From positions 8,001 to 72,000 of the forward strand of contig NZ_BMIG01000008.1 in NCBI RefSeq assembly GCF_014641715.1: a stretch of 64,000 bases of DNA, given 5' to 3'. Shown in pieces: positions 10,466-18,841 of the stretch. The DNA is from Polaromonas eurypsychrophila. GTDB lineage: Bacteria; Pseudomonadota; Gammaproteobacteria; Burkholderiales; Burkholderiaceae_C. The position numbers and the translations under genes were made by a program. The stretch's first letter is position 1, and the number at the start of each line of letters is the position of its first letter. Under the pieces are notes generated by a model, which worked only from the letters and a program-made list of their open reading frames with translations, was not told the origin of the DNA and searched no databases.

Positions 10466-11110
10466 TCATGGTTTTGGGCGGGTGGCACCTGACTCAAGCT
10501 GACGCGCCGCGTCCCAGTCAAGGCCGTCAAACCACGCATTGCCCAGCAAATAGGCGCGCAGCATGGGCAAGGCGTCCAGGCCCCAGAACAACTTGCCGTC
10601 CACCGTGATCGTGGGCACACCAAACACGCCCTGCTGGATGGCTTCATCGGTATGCGCCTTCAGGTCAGCCTTGACCTCCACGCTGCCGGGCGCACGTTGC
10701 GGCGCCAGCAGCGCCGTCATCTGGCCCAGGCGTGACTCGTCAGCAGCGTCCGCACCACCGCGCCACACATGCCGCAGCAGCGTCTCGCACACATAGCGGT
10801 TTGGCGTACCTTTTGCATCGCAGGCCACGGCCAGGCGCAACAGGGGCAAGGGGTTGAAGGGATGCCGCGCCGGCAACTGGAACTCAAGGCCTTGCTCGTG
10901 CGCCAGCCACAGCACCTGGCGGTAAGTCCACTCCCGCTTGCCGACTATCTCGGCCGGGCCGAGTTGGCCGTGGTGTTTCAGCAAACCGGCGAACAGCAGC
11001 GGTTTGTAGGTGACGCTGTAGCTGATGCCCTTTAGCGCTTCCGGCAATTTCTCGAACGCCAGGTAGGCATACGGCGAGATGAAGTCAAGGTAGAAGGTGA
11101 TGTGTTTCAT
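10466..11110 (-). CDS. DsbA-family 2-hydroxychromene-2-carboxylate isomerase-like protein
   Basis: The protein has 214 residues. It starts MKHITFYLDFISPYAYLAFE, the hallmark of the kappa-GST / HCCA isomerase branch of the thioredoxin fold, where S or another residue replaces the CxxC cysteines. GVFGVPTITVDGKLFWGLD is the conserved cis-proline region. Family members isomerise 2-hydroxychromene-2-carboxylate in naphthalene breakdown using glutathione, but many homologues have unknown substrates. ATG 11110 was preferred over an upstream GTG because the conserved beta strand starts there. It lies 28 bp after the YbaK-DUF1289 gene in the same direction. The function here is inferred from fold only. 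Confidence 0.8.
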   Translation of the reverse strand: MKHITFYLDFISPYAYLAFEKLPEALKGISYSVTYKPLLFAGLLKHHGQLGPAEIVGKREWTYRQVLWLAHEQGLEFQLPARHPFNPLPLLRLAVACDAKGTPNRYVCETLLRHVWRGGADAADESRLGQMTALLAPQRAPGSVEVKADLKAHTDEAIQQGVFGVPTITVDGKLFWGLDALPMLRAYLLGNAWFDGLDWDAARQLESGATRPKP

Positions 11111-11138
11111 GCGCAGTACCCTTGATGCGAGGCAAGCA

Positions 11139-11894
11139 TCACGCCTGGAACGCCACGATGCGCTGCTCAATCAGGTTCCAGACCGCGCGTTTGCCGCCAT
11201 CGCTGGCCTGGCTCCAGCCGGCGATCTCGTCGCGTGTACGAAAGCAGCCTTCGCACCAGCCGGTGAGCGCGCTCATGCGGCACACCGAGATGCAAGGAGA
11301 AGGGATATTTATGGTTTCAGCCCTTATTCGACGGGCATGAGCTGCTATTAAATCAATAGCATTCTGCTGCGACACCTGTTCCTGCACCGGGTCCACCGTC
11401 ACGTCAGCCACCGGCGCACCGGTCAGGTCCGCCAACTGCTGCGGGCTCAGTTTGAACACGCCATGCGGATGGCCCGCCGCCGCCCAGATCTCGTCAAATC
11501 GGAACAGGCTCTGGTCGATCAGCGTGACTGGCGGCGTGACATGCGCCAGCGGTGACACGCCGCCTATCGAAAATCCGGTGCGCGCCTTGACGAACTCTGC
11601 GTCGGCCCGGCCCAGCCGTTTACCGTCCGGGCAAACCAAGGCCTCAACCTTGCGCTCGTCGACACGCTGGTCGCCGGCCGTGACGACCAGCACCGCTACA
11701 TCGTCCGACTTGCGCCTGAAGATGATGCTCTTGGCGATCTGGCCGAGCATGATGCCCAGCGCATCCGCCGCCTGTTTCGTCGTGCGCGCCGCGTCGTCGA
11801 GCATCACGGGCGAGTGCGGGTGGCCGCGCTCCTGGAGCAAGGCAGCAACGCGTTGAGCGCCTTCAGGAAGCACCTTGAGCTCACTTCCGCACAT
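11139..11894 (-). CDS. YbaK/EbsC-type tRNA deacylase fused to DUF1289
   Basis: The protein has 251 residues. Residues about 5-160 form a YbaK/ProX deacylase-like domain (RTTKQAADALGIMLGQIAKS and FSIGGVSPLAH motifs), a family that hydrolyses mischarged aminoacyl-tRNA. Residues about 195-251 are a DUF1289 domain with the cysteine motif SPCISVCRM and WCEGCFRTRDEI, a small Fe-S-like module. DUF1289 is usually a stand-alone protein. The linker (NAIDLIAAHARRIRAETINI) is the in-frame translation of a RepB repeat, so the fusion may have arisen by repeat insertion removing a stop codon. ATG 11894 is preceded by GGGGG, part of a truncated RepA edge. The gene follows mvaB closely, which may be coincidental. 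Confidence 0.8.
   Translation of the reverse strand: MCGSELKVLPEGAQRVAALLQERGHPHSPVMLDDAARTTKQAADALGIMLGQIAKSIIFRRKSDDVAVLVVTAGDQRVDERKVEALVCPDGKRLGRADAEFVKARTGFSIGGVSPLAHVTPPVTLIDQSLFRFDEIWAAAGHPHGVFKLSPQQLADLTGAPVADVTVDPVQEQVSQQNAIDLIAAHARRIRAETINIPSPCISVCRMSALTGWCEGCFRTRDEIAGWSQASDGGKRAVWNLIEQRIVAFQA
11311..11366. repeat. RepB repeat forming a protein linker
   Basis: On the minus strand it reads GAATGCTATTGATTTAATAG, then CAGCTCATGCCCG and AAGGGCTGAAACC. The order TGCTAT...ATAGCAGCT...GGGCT matches the other RepB copies. Here the frame chosen has no stop. Confidence 0.75.
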
Positions 11895-11900
11895 CTTGAA

Positions 11901-11920
11901 AGCCCCCACGTTCGCTCCAC
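11901..11920. repeat. Truncated RepA edge
   Basis: AGCCCCCACGTTCGCTCCAC matches the outer edge of RepA copies at 12990 and 53408. It lies between mvaB and the YbaK-DUF1289 gene. Confidence 0.5.
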
Positions 11921-11930
11921 ACCGCGCGCA

Positions 11931-12839
11931 TCAGCCCGCCCTCTTGTTGAGGAGCGCCGTGGACGCACGCGAGTTCGGCTTGCGCTCCAGGTAGTCGCTG
12001 ATGAATTTGCCGGCGTCGATCAACTTATCGAGGTCGATGCCGGTCTCTATGCCCATGCCTTGCAGCATGTAGACCACGTCTTCGGTGGCGACGTTGCCGG
12101 TCGCACCTTTGGCGTACGGACAGCCACCCAGCCCGGCCGACGAGGTGTCGTACTGCCAGATGCCCATCTGCAGGCTGGCCAGCGTATTGCCCAGCGCCTG
12201 GCCGTAGGTGTCGTGAAAATGGCCGGAAATATCGTCGACGCCGTAATGCTGCAGCGCCGCTTCCATGGCGCGCTCGACCTTCACCGGTGTGCCCACGCCG
12301 ATGGTGTCGGCCACGCCGATGTGCTGGACACCAATCTCCTTGAGCAGGCGCGCGACCATGGCCACGCGTTCAGGCGCGATTTCGCCTTCGTAAGGGCAGC
12401 CCACAGCGCAGGAGATCGCGCCGCGCACATAAATGTTATTTGCACGCGCCGCTTTAGCCACGGGCCGGAAGCGTTCAATGCTTTCTTCGATCGAGCAGTT
12501 GATGTTGCGCTGGCTGAAGGCCTCGCTTGCGGCAGCGAACACCACGATCTCGTCGGGCTTCGACAACACGGCAGCTTCAAAACCTTTCATGTTGGGCGTC
12601 AGCACCGAATAACGCACGCCTGGCTTGCGCGTGATGCCGGCCATGACCTCGGCGGCATCGGCCATCTGCGGCACCCATTTGGGCGAGACGAAACTGGTGA
12701 CCTCGATCTCGGTCAGGCCGGCGTCCTGCAAGCGGTGCACCAGCTCGATTTTGATGGCCGCCGGAACAGGCGCTTTTTCATTCTGCAGGCCATCGCGCGG
12801 GCCGACATCGACGATTTTAACTTTTGCGGGATATTTCAT
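11931..12839 (-). CDS. mvaB: Hydroxymethylglutaryl-CoA lyase
   Basis: The protein has 302 residues, normal for the family. It cleaves HMG-CoA into acetyl-CoA and acetoacetate, the last step of leucine catabolism. The N-terminal VKIVDVGPRDGLQNEK carries the metal-binding aspartate and catalytic arginine. SGHFHDTYGQALGN has the histidines of the metal site. GLGGCPYAKGATGNVATED is the HMG-CoA lyase signature with its active-site cysteine. It lies downstream of ghrA and mccA in the minus-strand leucine block. A RepA copy fills most of the 168-bp gap between ghrA and mvaB, so coupling to the upstream operon is uncertain. Confidence 0.95.
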   Translation of the reverse strand: MKYPAKVKIVDVGPRDGLQNEKAPVPAAIKIELVHRLQDAGLTEIEVTSFVSPKWVPQMADAAEVMAGITRKPGVRYSVLTPNMKGFEAAVLSKPDEIVVFAAASEAFSQRNINCSIEESIERFRPVAKAARANNIYVRGAISCAVGCPYEGEIAPERVAMVARLLKEIGVQHIGVADTIGVGTPVKVERAMEAALQHYGVDDISGHFHDTYGQALGNTLASLQMGIWQYDTSSAGLGGCPYAKGATGNVATEDVVYMLQGMGIETGIDLDKLIDAGKFISDYLERKPNSRASTALLNKRAG

Positions 12840-12892
12840 GAGACTCTTTCAGGAGATAGGCTATCGCGAGCCGCAGATCGGTTGTCAGTCAA

Positions 12893-13006
12893 GCAGGGGC
12901 CGCGGGTCCGGCTTTGCCGGCCCGCAGGAGCAGCGGCCCCTCTCGTGATGAAAGGGGCAGGGAGATGCCGCAGGCTACACGCAGTGAGCGAACGTGGGGG
13001 CGACAT
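12893..13006. repeat. RepA repeat between ghrA and mvaB
   Basis: The copy runs from GGGGCCGCGGG (12898) through a GC-rich hairpin (CCGGCTTTGCCGG) to AGGCTACACGCAGTGAGCGA and GTGGGGGC near 13004. The core GTGTAGC...CTGCCCC is shared with the copies at 43022 and 53699. Confidence 0.7.
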
Positions 13007-13007
13007 T

Positions 13008-13937
13008 TCAGTATCCCTTCTTTGGGTCAACCACACCGGCAAGGCTGCTTATTGGCGTCCCGCTTTCCACCGCGCGAATCTTGCCGGCAATCTGCGCAAT
13101 CGTTTCCTCGCGCAGGGTGCGCGCCGAAGTGTGCGGCGTGATGTTGATTTTCGGGTGATTCCAGAATGCGTGCTCGGCAGGCAGCGGCTCGGTGCGAAAC
13201 ACGTCCAGCATGGCCCCGGCAATGTGGCCGCTGTTGATCAGCGCGATCAGGTCTTCGTCCACCAGGTGCGCTCCCCGAGCCACGTTGATGACATAGGCAC
13301 CGGGCTGCAGCTTCGACAGCATGCCCCGGTTCATGATGTTTGTGGTCTCCGGCGTCAGCGGCAGCAAGCAGACCAGGATACGTGTTGCCGCCAGGAAGTC
13401 CGCCATGCCCGCTTCCCCCGAAAAACACTGGACACCTTCGATGGTTTTGGGAGAGCGGCTCCAACCCTTCACCGGAAAGTCAAACTGCGCCAGCGTGCGC
13501 GCCACGCGTTCGCCCAGCACACCCAGCCCCATCACGCCCACCGGAAAGTCGCCACGCAGGTTCGGCTTGCGGTAAGACCACTTGCCACTGCGAATGTCGG
13601 CTTCGTAACCATCAAACTCCCGAAAATGCCGGATCACCACATGGCTCACATACTCGGCCATCTGCACCGACATGCCGGCATCGTCGAGCCGCACCACCGC
13701 GGCCTTGGGCGGTAGCTTGAGTTTCAGCAGGGCATCAACGCCGGCGCCGATGTTGAACAGCGCCTTGAGCTGCGGCTGCTCATCCAGGAATTGCTGGGGC
13801 GGTGTCCAGACCACTCCATAGTCGGCCGGTGGCGCGCCCGGCATCCAGTCCTCGACACTTTCCGCAGGAAACTCCGCACGCAGGCCGGCGACCCAGGGCT
13901 CGGCCTTGGCACCGGTGCAACAAAAAAGAATGTTCAT
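13008..13937 (-). CDS. ghrA: Glyoxylate/hydroxypyruvate reductase A (2-hydroxyacid dehydrogenase)
   Basis: The protein has 309 residues, close to the 312 of E. coli GhrA. It would reduce glyoxylate and hydroxypyruvate with NAD(P)H. The Rossmann motif is GVMGLGVLGERVA (about residue 140). The catalytic Arg is in VINVARGAHLVDEDLI and the catalytic His in KINITPHTSA. ATG 13937 starts the conserved MNILFCC strand; upstream codons run into RepD repeats. The gene sits between mccA and mvaB, both of leucine breakdown, yet its reaction is not part of that route, so a role in glyoxylate handling is more likely. RepA/RepD repeats flank it on both sides. Confidence 0.85.
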   Translation of the reverse strand: MNILFCCTGAKAEPWVAGLRAEFPAESVEDWMPGAPPADYGVVWTPPQQFLDEQPQLKALFNIGAGVDALLKLKLPPKAAVVRLDDAGMSVQMAEYVSHVVIRHFREFDGYEADIRSGKWSYRKPNLRGDFPVGVMGLGVLGERVARTLAQFDFPVKGWSRSPKTIEGVQCFSGEAGMADFLAATRILVCLLPLTPETTNIMNRGMLSKLQPGAYVINVARGAHLVDEDLIALINSGHIAGAMLDVFRTEPLPAEHAFWNHPKINITPHTSARTLREETIAQIAGKIRAVESGTPISSLAGVVDPKKGY

Positions 13938-14002
13938 GGGCTTTATTGTGCCGGGATCAAGGCTGAAAGGATGCCCGCCCCGGCAGGGTGCCCCGCCTTT
14001 GT

Positions 14003-14090
14003 CTGTCATTGCGGGCTTGACCCGCAATCCATGCCCGGAACAAAAGTTGGTTCACACACATGGAGCCCGGATCGAGTCCGGGATGACAAG
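14003..14090. repeat. RepD palindromes between mccA and ghrA
   Basis: Two hairpins lie here: ATTGCGGGCTTGACCCGCAAT (14009-14029) and CCCGGATCGAGTCCGGG (14066-14082), each flanked by TGTCAT or ATGACA. Similar units appear at 42991, 43167 and, inside a gene, at 19543. Confidence 0.75.
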
Positions 14091-14114
14091 CCGCAAGAAC
14101 AGGCGTTCACGTTT

Positions 14115-16187
14115 CTAGCCCGCCATCTTGAGCAATTCCGCCCCCTCCGTCACCTGGTCACCGGGCGCATACAGCAGCTCCTGCACCACACCGTCGGCCG
14201 GTGCGGCAATCGTGTGTTCCATCTTCATGGCTTCCATCACGGCCAGTGCCTGGCCCTTGCTGACTTTGTCGCCGGCCTTCACGGCAAATGAGACGACCTT
14301 GCCCGGCATCGGTGCGGTCAGGCGGCCACCTTCGCCGTGGGCCTCGCCCGCATGGGCCAGCAGGTCCATCACCGTGATCTGTGTCGCACCCTGGCGGGCA
14401 AACACATGCACCGTCTCACCGCGGCGGTACAGGCGAGCCGTGAGGCGCTGGTTGCCAAAAGTCAGTGTGACCACCTCACCTTCACGCGAGAACACCAGCA
14501 AGCCCTCTTCACCGCCCGCCGCCAGGCGCAGGGCGCCGTCATGCAGATAAGTCAGTTCGGCTTTCGCCGGCTCGCCGTGAAATTCGAACTCAAAGCGGCG
14601 CAGGGACACTCCGTGCGAACGCCAGCCGTCGCGCTTGCTGAAGGGGTCGGCGGTCTCCAGCGCCTTTTCCTCCAGCAGACGCAAAGCCACGGCGGCTGCA
14701 GCGGCCGCCGGGAGGCCAATTTTTTCCTGATTGAACAGTACGGCCTGCTCGCGCGGAATCAGCGCCGTGTCCAGGTCGGCTTCGGCAAAGGAGCGGCTTT
14801 GCACCACATGGCGCAAAAACTGCACATTGGTGCTCAGGCCCACGATATGCACTTGCGCCAGCGCCTCGTCCATGCGCGCCAGCGCCTGCTCGCGCGTGTC
14901 GCCGTGCACGATCAGTTTGGCAATCATGGAGTCGTAAAACGGTGAGATCACATCGCCCTCGCGCACGCCGGCGTCCACGCGCACCAGACCCCGTTCAAAA
15001 GAAACGGATGGCGGCAGGCCGTACACATGCAGCGCGCCGGTTGCCGGCAAAAAGTTGTTGTCCGGGCTTTCGGCGCAGATGCGCGCCTCGATAGCGTGGC
15101 CGTGGATACGCAACTGGTCCTGCGCCAGTGGCAGCTTTTCGCCCGAAGCCACAAGCAGTTGCCACTCCACCAGATCGAGACCGGTGATGGCTTCGGTCAC
15201 CGGATGCTCCACCTGCAGTCGGGTGTTCATCTCCATGAAGTAAAAGGCCCCCACGCTTGCCACTTCGTGTGCTGCGCTGCGCGCAGAGGGGGCTAATTTT
15301 CCCAGGGGCGGCCCGTCGGAAAATTGATCTTCATGCCTTTTAGGTGGCTGCTCGACGATGAACTCCACCGTGCCCGCGCCAACATAGTTGACGGCGCGCG
15401 CGGCAGCGACTGCGGCTTCGCCCATCTGTTTACGCATGGCGTCCGTCATGCCGGGCGCCGGCGCTTCTTCCAGCACCTTCTGGTGCCGGCGCTGGACTGA
15501 ACAGTCACGCTCGAACAGGTAGACGTAGTTGCCGTGGCTGTCACCAAACACCTGGATCTCGATATGGCGCGGGCGCTGTGCGTACTTCTCCACCAGCACC
15601 GCGTCGTCACCGAAGCTGTTGATGGCTTCGCGTTTGCAGGAAGCCAGCGCGGCTTCAAAATCTTCCGTCTTCTCGACGGCACGCATGCCCTTGCCGCCGC
15701 CGCCCGCACTGGCCTTGATCAGCACCGGGTAACCGATGCGGTCGGCCTCGCGCTTGAGCAGCGCAGGGTCCTGGTCGCTGCCGTGGTAACCGGGCACCAG
15801 CGGCACGCCGGCTTTTTCCATCAGTTGTTTGGACTCGGCTTTCAGGCCCATGGCCTTGATGGCCGAGGCCGGTGGGCCGATGAAGACCAGGCCGGCCTTG
15901 CCGCAGGCATGGGCAAATTCTTCGTTTTCGCTCAGGAAGCCGTAACCCGGATGAATCGCCTCGGCGCCGGTAGCTTTGGCTGCAGCGATAATTTTTTCCC
16001 AGCGCAAATAGCTCTCCTTGGGTGCGCTGCCGCCGATGTGGACGGCTTCGTCGCAGACGCTCACATGTTTGGCATCCGCGTCGGCATCCGAGTAAACGGC
16101 GACGGTCTGGATGGCCATGCGGCGCGCAGTCGCCGCAACTCTGCAAGCTATCTCCCCACGATTCGCAATCAGTATTTTTTTAAACAT
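14115..16187 (-). CDS. mccA: Methylcrotonyl-CoA carboxylase, biotin-containing alpha subunit
   Basis: The protein has 690 residues. It charges biotin with bicarbonate and ATP for carboxylation of 3-methylcrotonyl-CoA. Domains in order: biotin carboxylase N (MFKKILIANRGEIACRV), ATP-grasp (KASAGGGGKGMRAV; FLERDC-like LFERDCSVQRRHQK), carboxylase C (FYFMEMNTRLQVEHPVTE), a BT spacer, and a C-terminal biotinyl domain with the biotinylated Lys in VMEAMKMEHTI. Between VEFIVE and AFYFMEMN lies an extra segment of about 34 residues encoded by a RepA copy, in frame, close to the active site. ATG 16187 gives the usual family start; ATG 16196 overlaps the DUF4126 stop. It is transcriptionally linked to DUF4126. 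Confidence 0.93.
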   Translation of the reverse strand: MFKKILIANRGEIACRVAATARRMAIQTVAVYSDADADAKHVSVCDEAVHIGGSAPKESYLRWEKIIAAAKATGAEAIHPGYGFLSENEEFAHACGKAGLVFIGPPASAIKAMGLKAESKQLMEKAGVPLVPGYHGSDQDPALLKREADRIGYPVLIKASAGGGGKGMRAVEKTEDFEAALASCKREAINSFGDDAVLVEKYAQRPRHIEIQVFGDSHGNYVYLFERDCSVQRRHQKVLEEAPAPGMTDAMRKQMGEAAVAAARAVNYVGAGTVEFIVEQPPKRHEDQFSDGPPLGKLAPSARSAAHEVASVGAFYFMEMNTRLQVEHPVTEAITGLDLVEWQLLVASGEKLPLAQDQLRIHGHAIEARICAESPDNNFLPATGALHVYGLPPSVSFERGLVRVDAGVREGDVISPFYDSMIAKLIVHGDTREQALARMDEALAQVHIVGLSTNVQFLRHVVQSRSFAEADLDTALIPREQAVLFNQEKIGLPAAAAAAVALRLLEEKALETADPFSKRDGWRSHGVSLRRFEFEFHGEPAKAELTYLHDGALRLAAGGEEGLLVFSREGEVVTLTFGNQRLTARLYRRGETVHVFARQGATQITVMDLLAHAGEAHGEGGRLTAPMPGKVVSFAVKAGDKVSKGQALAVMEAMKMEHTIAAPADGVVQELLYAPGDQVTEGAELLKMAG
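15246..15324. repeat. RepA repeat inside mccA
   Basis: It begins GCCCCCACGCTTGCCACTTC and ends GAGGGGGCTAATTTTC, AGGGGCGGCCCGTCGGAAAA. The end is almost identical to the copy at 53720-53760. The insert is open in the mccA frame. Confidence 0.85.
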
Positions 16188-16188
16188 G

Positions 16189-16851
16189 TCAGTCATTCTT
16201 CGAAAAAGGGGATTTCAGGGTGAAGGCCGGCGTTGGTCCGCTGTCGGGTCTGCCGCTGAAGATGCGGGCAACACGTGCAAACAGTTGCCGCAGAAAACGC
16301 CAGCAGGTGCGGATCAACCAGATGCTGAGCACCAGCATCAGAATCAGCACAACCACAAACACCACCGGATGCGCAATCGCCAGCCACAGTCCCGCCGGCA
16401 CCAGGCTGTCTTCTACCAGTGAGGCGCCCACATTCGTGAACGGTTCGGGCGAGGTGTTGATGGCCGCGCGCGTCGTGGCCTTGGCGGTATGGCTGGTAGC
16501 GGCCAGTGTGCCGCCCGCCAGGGCAGCGAGCAAAGCCATCACGCCGCTGTCGGCGCCAAACACACCGGCCGCGAGCGCCGCGCCGGCGGGAATACGAATG
16601 ACGGTGTGCACCACATCCCACAACGAGTCCAGTCCCGGAATCTTGTCGGCAAAAAATTCGACGAACACCATGAAGCCGCTGGCACCCAGCACCACCGGGT
16701 GCGCCAGCAGGTGCAGGCCTTGCGGCAATTGCATCCAGCCCATGAAGCCGGCCAGGCCAGTCAGCAGCACCACCAGGTAGAGCCGCACACCGCTGGCCCA
16801 GCCGAGCGCACCGGCCAGTGCAATCAGTTGAGCGGTATCGAGGGTATTCAT
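16189..16851 (-). CDS. DUF4126 family membrane protein
   Basis: The protein has 220 residues. It begins MNTLDTAQLIALAGALGWAS and has about five hydrophobic segments, including VVFVVVLILMLVLSIWLI. Motifs FFADKIPGLDSLWDVVHTVI and SHTAKATTRAAINTSPEPF are typical of DUF4126 proteins, whose function is unknown. AAGGGGC lies 5 nt before ATG 16851. The gene ends with TGA at 16189, at the start of mccA, so the two are likely cotranslated. Its place within a leucine block is a hint, not evidence, of a related job. Confidence 0.85.
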   Translation of the reverse strand: MNTLDTAQLIALAGALGWASGVRLYLVVLLTGLAGFMGWMQLPQGLHLLAHPVVLGASGFMVFVEFFADKIPGLDSLWDVVHTVIRIPAGAALAAGVFGADSGVMALLAALAGGTLAATSHTAKATTRAAINTSPEPFTNVGASLVEDSLVPAGLWLAIAHPVVFVVVLILMLVLSIWLIRTCWRFLRQLFARVARIFSGRPDSGPTPAFTLKSPFSKND

Positions 16852-16867
16852 GGCAAGCCCCTTGTGT

Positions 16868-18019
16868 TCATGGCACCCACACCACGTCGTCGTCCACCGC
16901 ATACAGCTTGCACACGATGCCACGCCTGGCTTGGCAAAAGCCGAGCGCGCGGCCGGCCGCCCAGTCGCCGGTGGCCCAGCCGTTGTAACCCTCGGGGCCA
17001 ACCGCGTAGGCACGCGGCTTGTTGCCCGCCAAAAACCTGGCATAGGTGTTGTCACGGCTCGCCTTGCTCACCGGCACCCGCTCCACTTCACCCACTTTGG
17101 CAAAGTCGCTGGACTGGGGGATGCTCACAACGCCCGGCCTGCTGAAGCCGTTGCGTGCCAGGAAGGCTTCCACCAGCGGCACCCAATTGTCCATGTCGTG
17201 GCTAATGCCGCTGTGGCCGTCGCTTCCCGACGCCGGCATGGCATGCAGCTCGGCCTGTCCGCCACCGTCGATCCAGGCACGGTGCCAGCGTTTGGGGTTG
17301 TCGGCGCCCCAATATTTGTCATTGGTCCAATAAAACCACTGCATCGGCACTTTGGCCGTGGCTGCCTTGCTGCGCCACAGGCTTTCCATTGCGCGCGGGT
17401 TGCAGGGGTCGCCGGCGCGGTTTTCCGGGTCGCCCCCAGTGCCACCCGCAAAGTTGATGCCGGCAACCAAACCCGGCGGATTGCGCGACACCGTGGCCAC
17501 GGCCGTCATGCCGCCCACCGACTGGCCCATCACGACCCAGCGTTCCGTATTCACATACGGCAGGGTGCGGGCAAAGTCCAGCGTCTGCAGCACCTGGTCC
17601 GACGCCGCCATGGCCACCGGTTCGGGGCGCAGGGTATAGCAGCCGCCCGAGTCTTCAGGGTCAAACTGGCCATAGGTTTCGTGGTATCCCAGCCGCGTCG
17701 GGATCATCACCACAAAACCCTTGCTCACGAGGTAGCGCGACAGCTGTTCATACCGTTGGCGACCCAGCGCGCCGCGCTTTTCTTTCACCGGCCGACCATG
17801 GTTCATGATCACCAAAGGGAAAGGCCCGTCACCGGCAGGCCGGAAGATGGTCACCGGAATCTTGCCCTCAGCCGGTTTGCCATACAGGTCTTGCGTCTTG
17901 ACAGCAATGTGCTGCACCTCCTCGCGCAGGTCGGCGGCGCGCACCGGTTCGGCCGGCGCCTGGGCCCAGACCGATGTTGCCAGGACGATGGCTGATGCAA
18001 GAATCAGTACGCTGCGCAT
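16868..18019 (-). CDS. Secreted alpha/beta hydrolase (dienelactone-hydrolase-like)
   Basis: The protein has 383 residues. MRSVLILASAIVLATSVWAQ is a signal peptide, cut after the AxA-like VWA, so it should be periplasmic. The nucleophile elbow is MGQSVGGMTA (Ser near residue 168). The oxyanion region is VIMNHGRP. The substrate is unknown; the family includes carboxylesterases and dienelactone hydrolases. Six or more cysteines in the mature part suggest disulphides, fitting export. It lies 16 nt after liuC and 16 nt before DUF4126, so it is an operon member. A hydrolase here could feed a methyl-branched ester or lactone into the pathway (inference). Confidence 0.8.
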   Translation of the reverse strand: MRSVLILASAIVLATSVWAQAPAEPVRAADLREEVQHIAVKTQDLYGKPAEGKIPVTIFRPAGDGPFPLVIMNHGRPVKEKRGALGRQRYEQLSRYLVSKGFVVMIPTRLGYHETYGQFDPEDSGGCYTLRPEPVAMAASDQVLQTLDFARTLPYVNTERWVVMGQSVGGMTAVATVSRNPPGLVAGINFAGGTGGDPENRAGDPCNPRAMESLWRSKAATAKVPMQWFYWTNDKYWGADNPKRWHRAWIDGGGQAELHAMPASGSDGHSGISHDMDNWVPLVEAFLARNGFSRPGVVSIPQSSDFAKVGEVERVPVSKASRDNTYARFLAGNKPRAYAVGPEGYNGWATGDWAAGRALGFCQARRGIVCKLYAVDDDVVWVP

Positions 18020-18034
18020 GGTGATCCCTTCCGC

Positions 18035-18817
18035 TTAAGCCAGCAACCAGATCGGTTTGCGCTTTTGTAAAAAGGACTGTACGCCCTCGCGGCCTTCCGC
18101 ACTCACGCGGATATCAGCAATGCCGTCGACCGTCATCTGGATCAGCGACGACGAGATCTCCTGCTGCGCCACGTCTTGCACCAGCCTCTTACAAAGCTTC
18201 ACGGCCTCAGGACCAGCGTTGACCAGCGCTTTGGCGAGTTCCGCCACCTTGGCATCAAGTTCTGCAGCGGCCACCACTTCATGCACAAAGCCGATGCGCA
18301 AGGCCTCTGCCGCGTCAAACCGTTCGGCCGTCAGGAAGTAGCGGTGTGCCGCACGTGCACCCATGGCGCGGATCACGTAGGGGCTGATGGTTGCGGGAAT
18401 CAGGCCCAGCCTGACCTCGCTGAGGCAATAACCGGCCGTGTCCACCGAGACGGCGATGTCGCAGGCTGCGACCAGGCCGGTGCCGCCGGCATACACGTCA
18501 CCCTGCACTTTTGCGATCGTCGGTTTCGGGCAGACATAGACCACACGCAGCATCTCGGCCAACGCACCGGCATCGGCGACGTTTTCGTCGCGCGTGTAGT
18601 CGGCCATGCGTTTCATCCAGTTCAGGTCGGCGCCGGCGCAAAAGGACGTGCCATTCGCCGCCAGCACGATGCAGCGCACCTCCTCACGTTTGCCGAGCTC
18701 GATGAAGACCGCCGTCAGTTCGGCAATCACTTCATCGTTGAAGGCGTTGCGCACTTCAGGGCGGTTCAGCGTGACGGTAGAGACACCGTTGCCAAAGCTC
18801 AGTTCAAGATGTTTCAT
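18035..18817 (-). CDS. liuC: Methylglutaconyl-CoA hydratase (enoyl-CoA hydratase family)
   Basis: The protein has 260 residues of the crotonase fold. The oxyanion-hole motifs are ANGTSFCAGADLNWMKRM and GDVYAGGTGLVAACD. The latter has the position of the catalytic Glu pair altered, as often in the AUH/LiuC branch, followed by SEVRLGLIPATISPYV. It would hydrate 3-methylglutaconyl-CoA to HMG-CoA. The assignment rests on family plus position between an acyl-CoA dehydrogenase, mccB and mccA. The start ATG 18817 lies 24 nt after the dehydrogenase stop. Confidence 0.88.
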   Translation of the reverse strand: MKHLELSFGNGVSTVTLNRPEVRNAFNDEVIAELTAVFIELGKREEVRCIVLAANGTSFCAGADLNWMKRMADYTRDENVADAGALAEMLRVVYVCPKPTIAKVQGDVYAGGTGLVAACDIAVSVDTAGYCLSEVRLGLIPATISPYVIRAMGARAAHRYFLTAERFDAAEALRIGFVHEVVAAAELDAKVAELAKALVNAGPEAVKLCKRLVQDVAQQEISSSLIQMTVDGIADIRVSAEGREGVQSFLQKRKPIWLLA

Positions 18818-18841
18818 GGCTTGTCTTTCTGTTCAATCGCT

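Noticed and set aside
11814-13715. A 633-codon open frame on the plus strand over mvaB and ghrA
   Set aside because: It has no domain, is His/Arg-rich, and mirrors strongly coding minus-strand genes. High GC in the third codon position explains it.
14056-14092. Operator for mccA regulation
   Set aside because: The palindrome CCCGGATCGAGTCCGGG belongs to the RepD family and lies downstream of mccA, not upstream.
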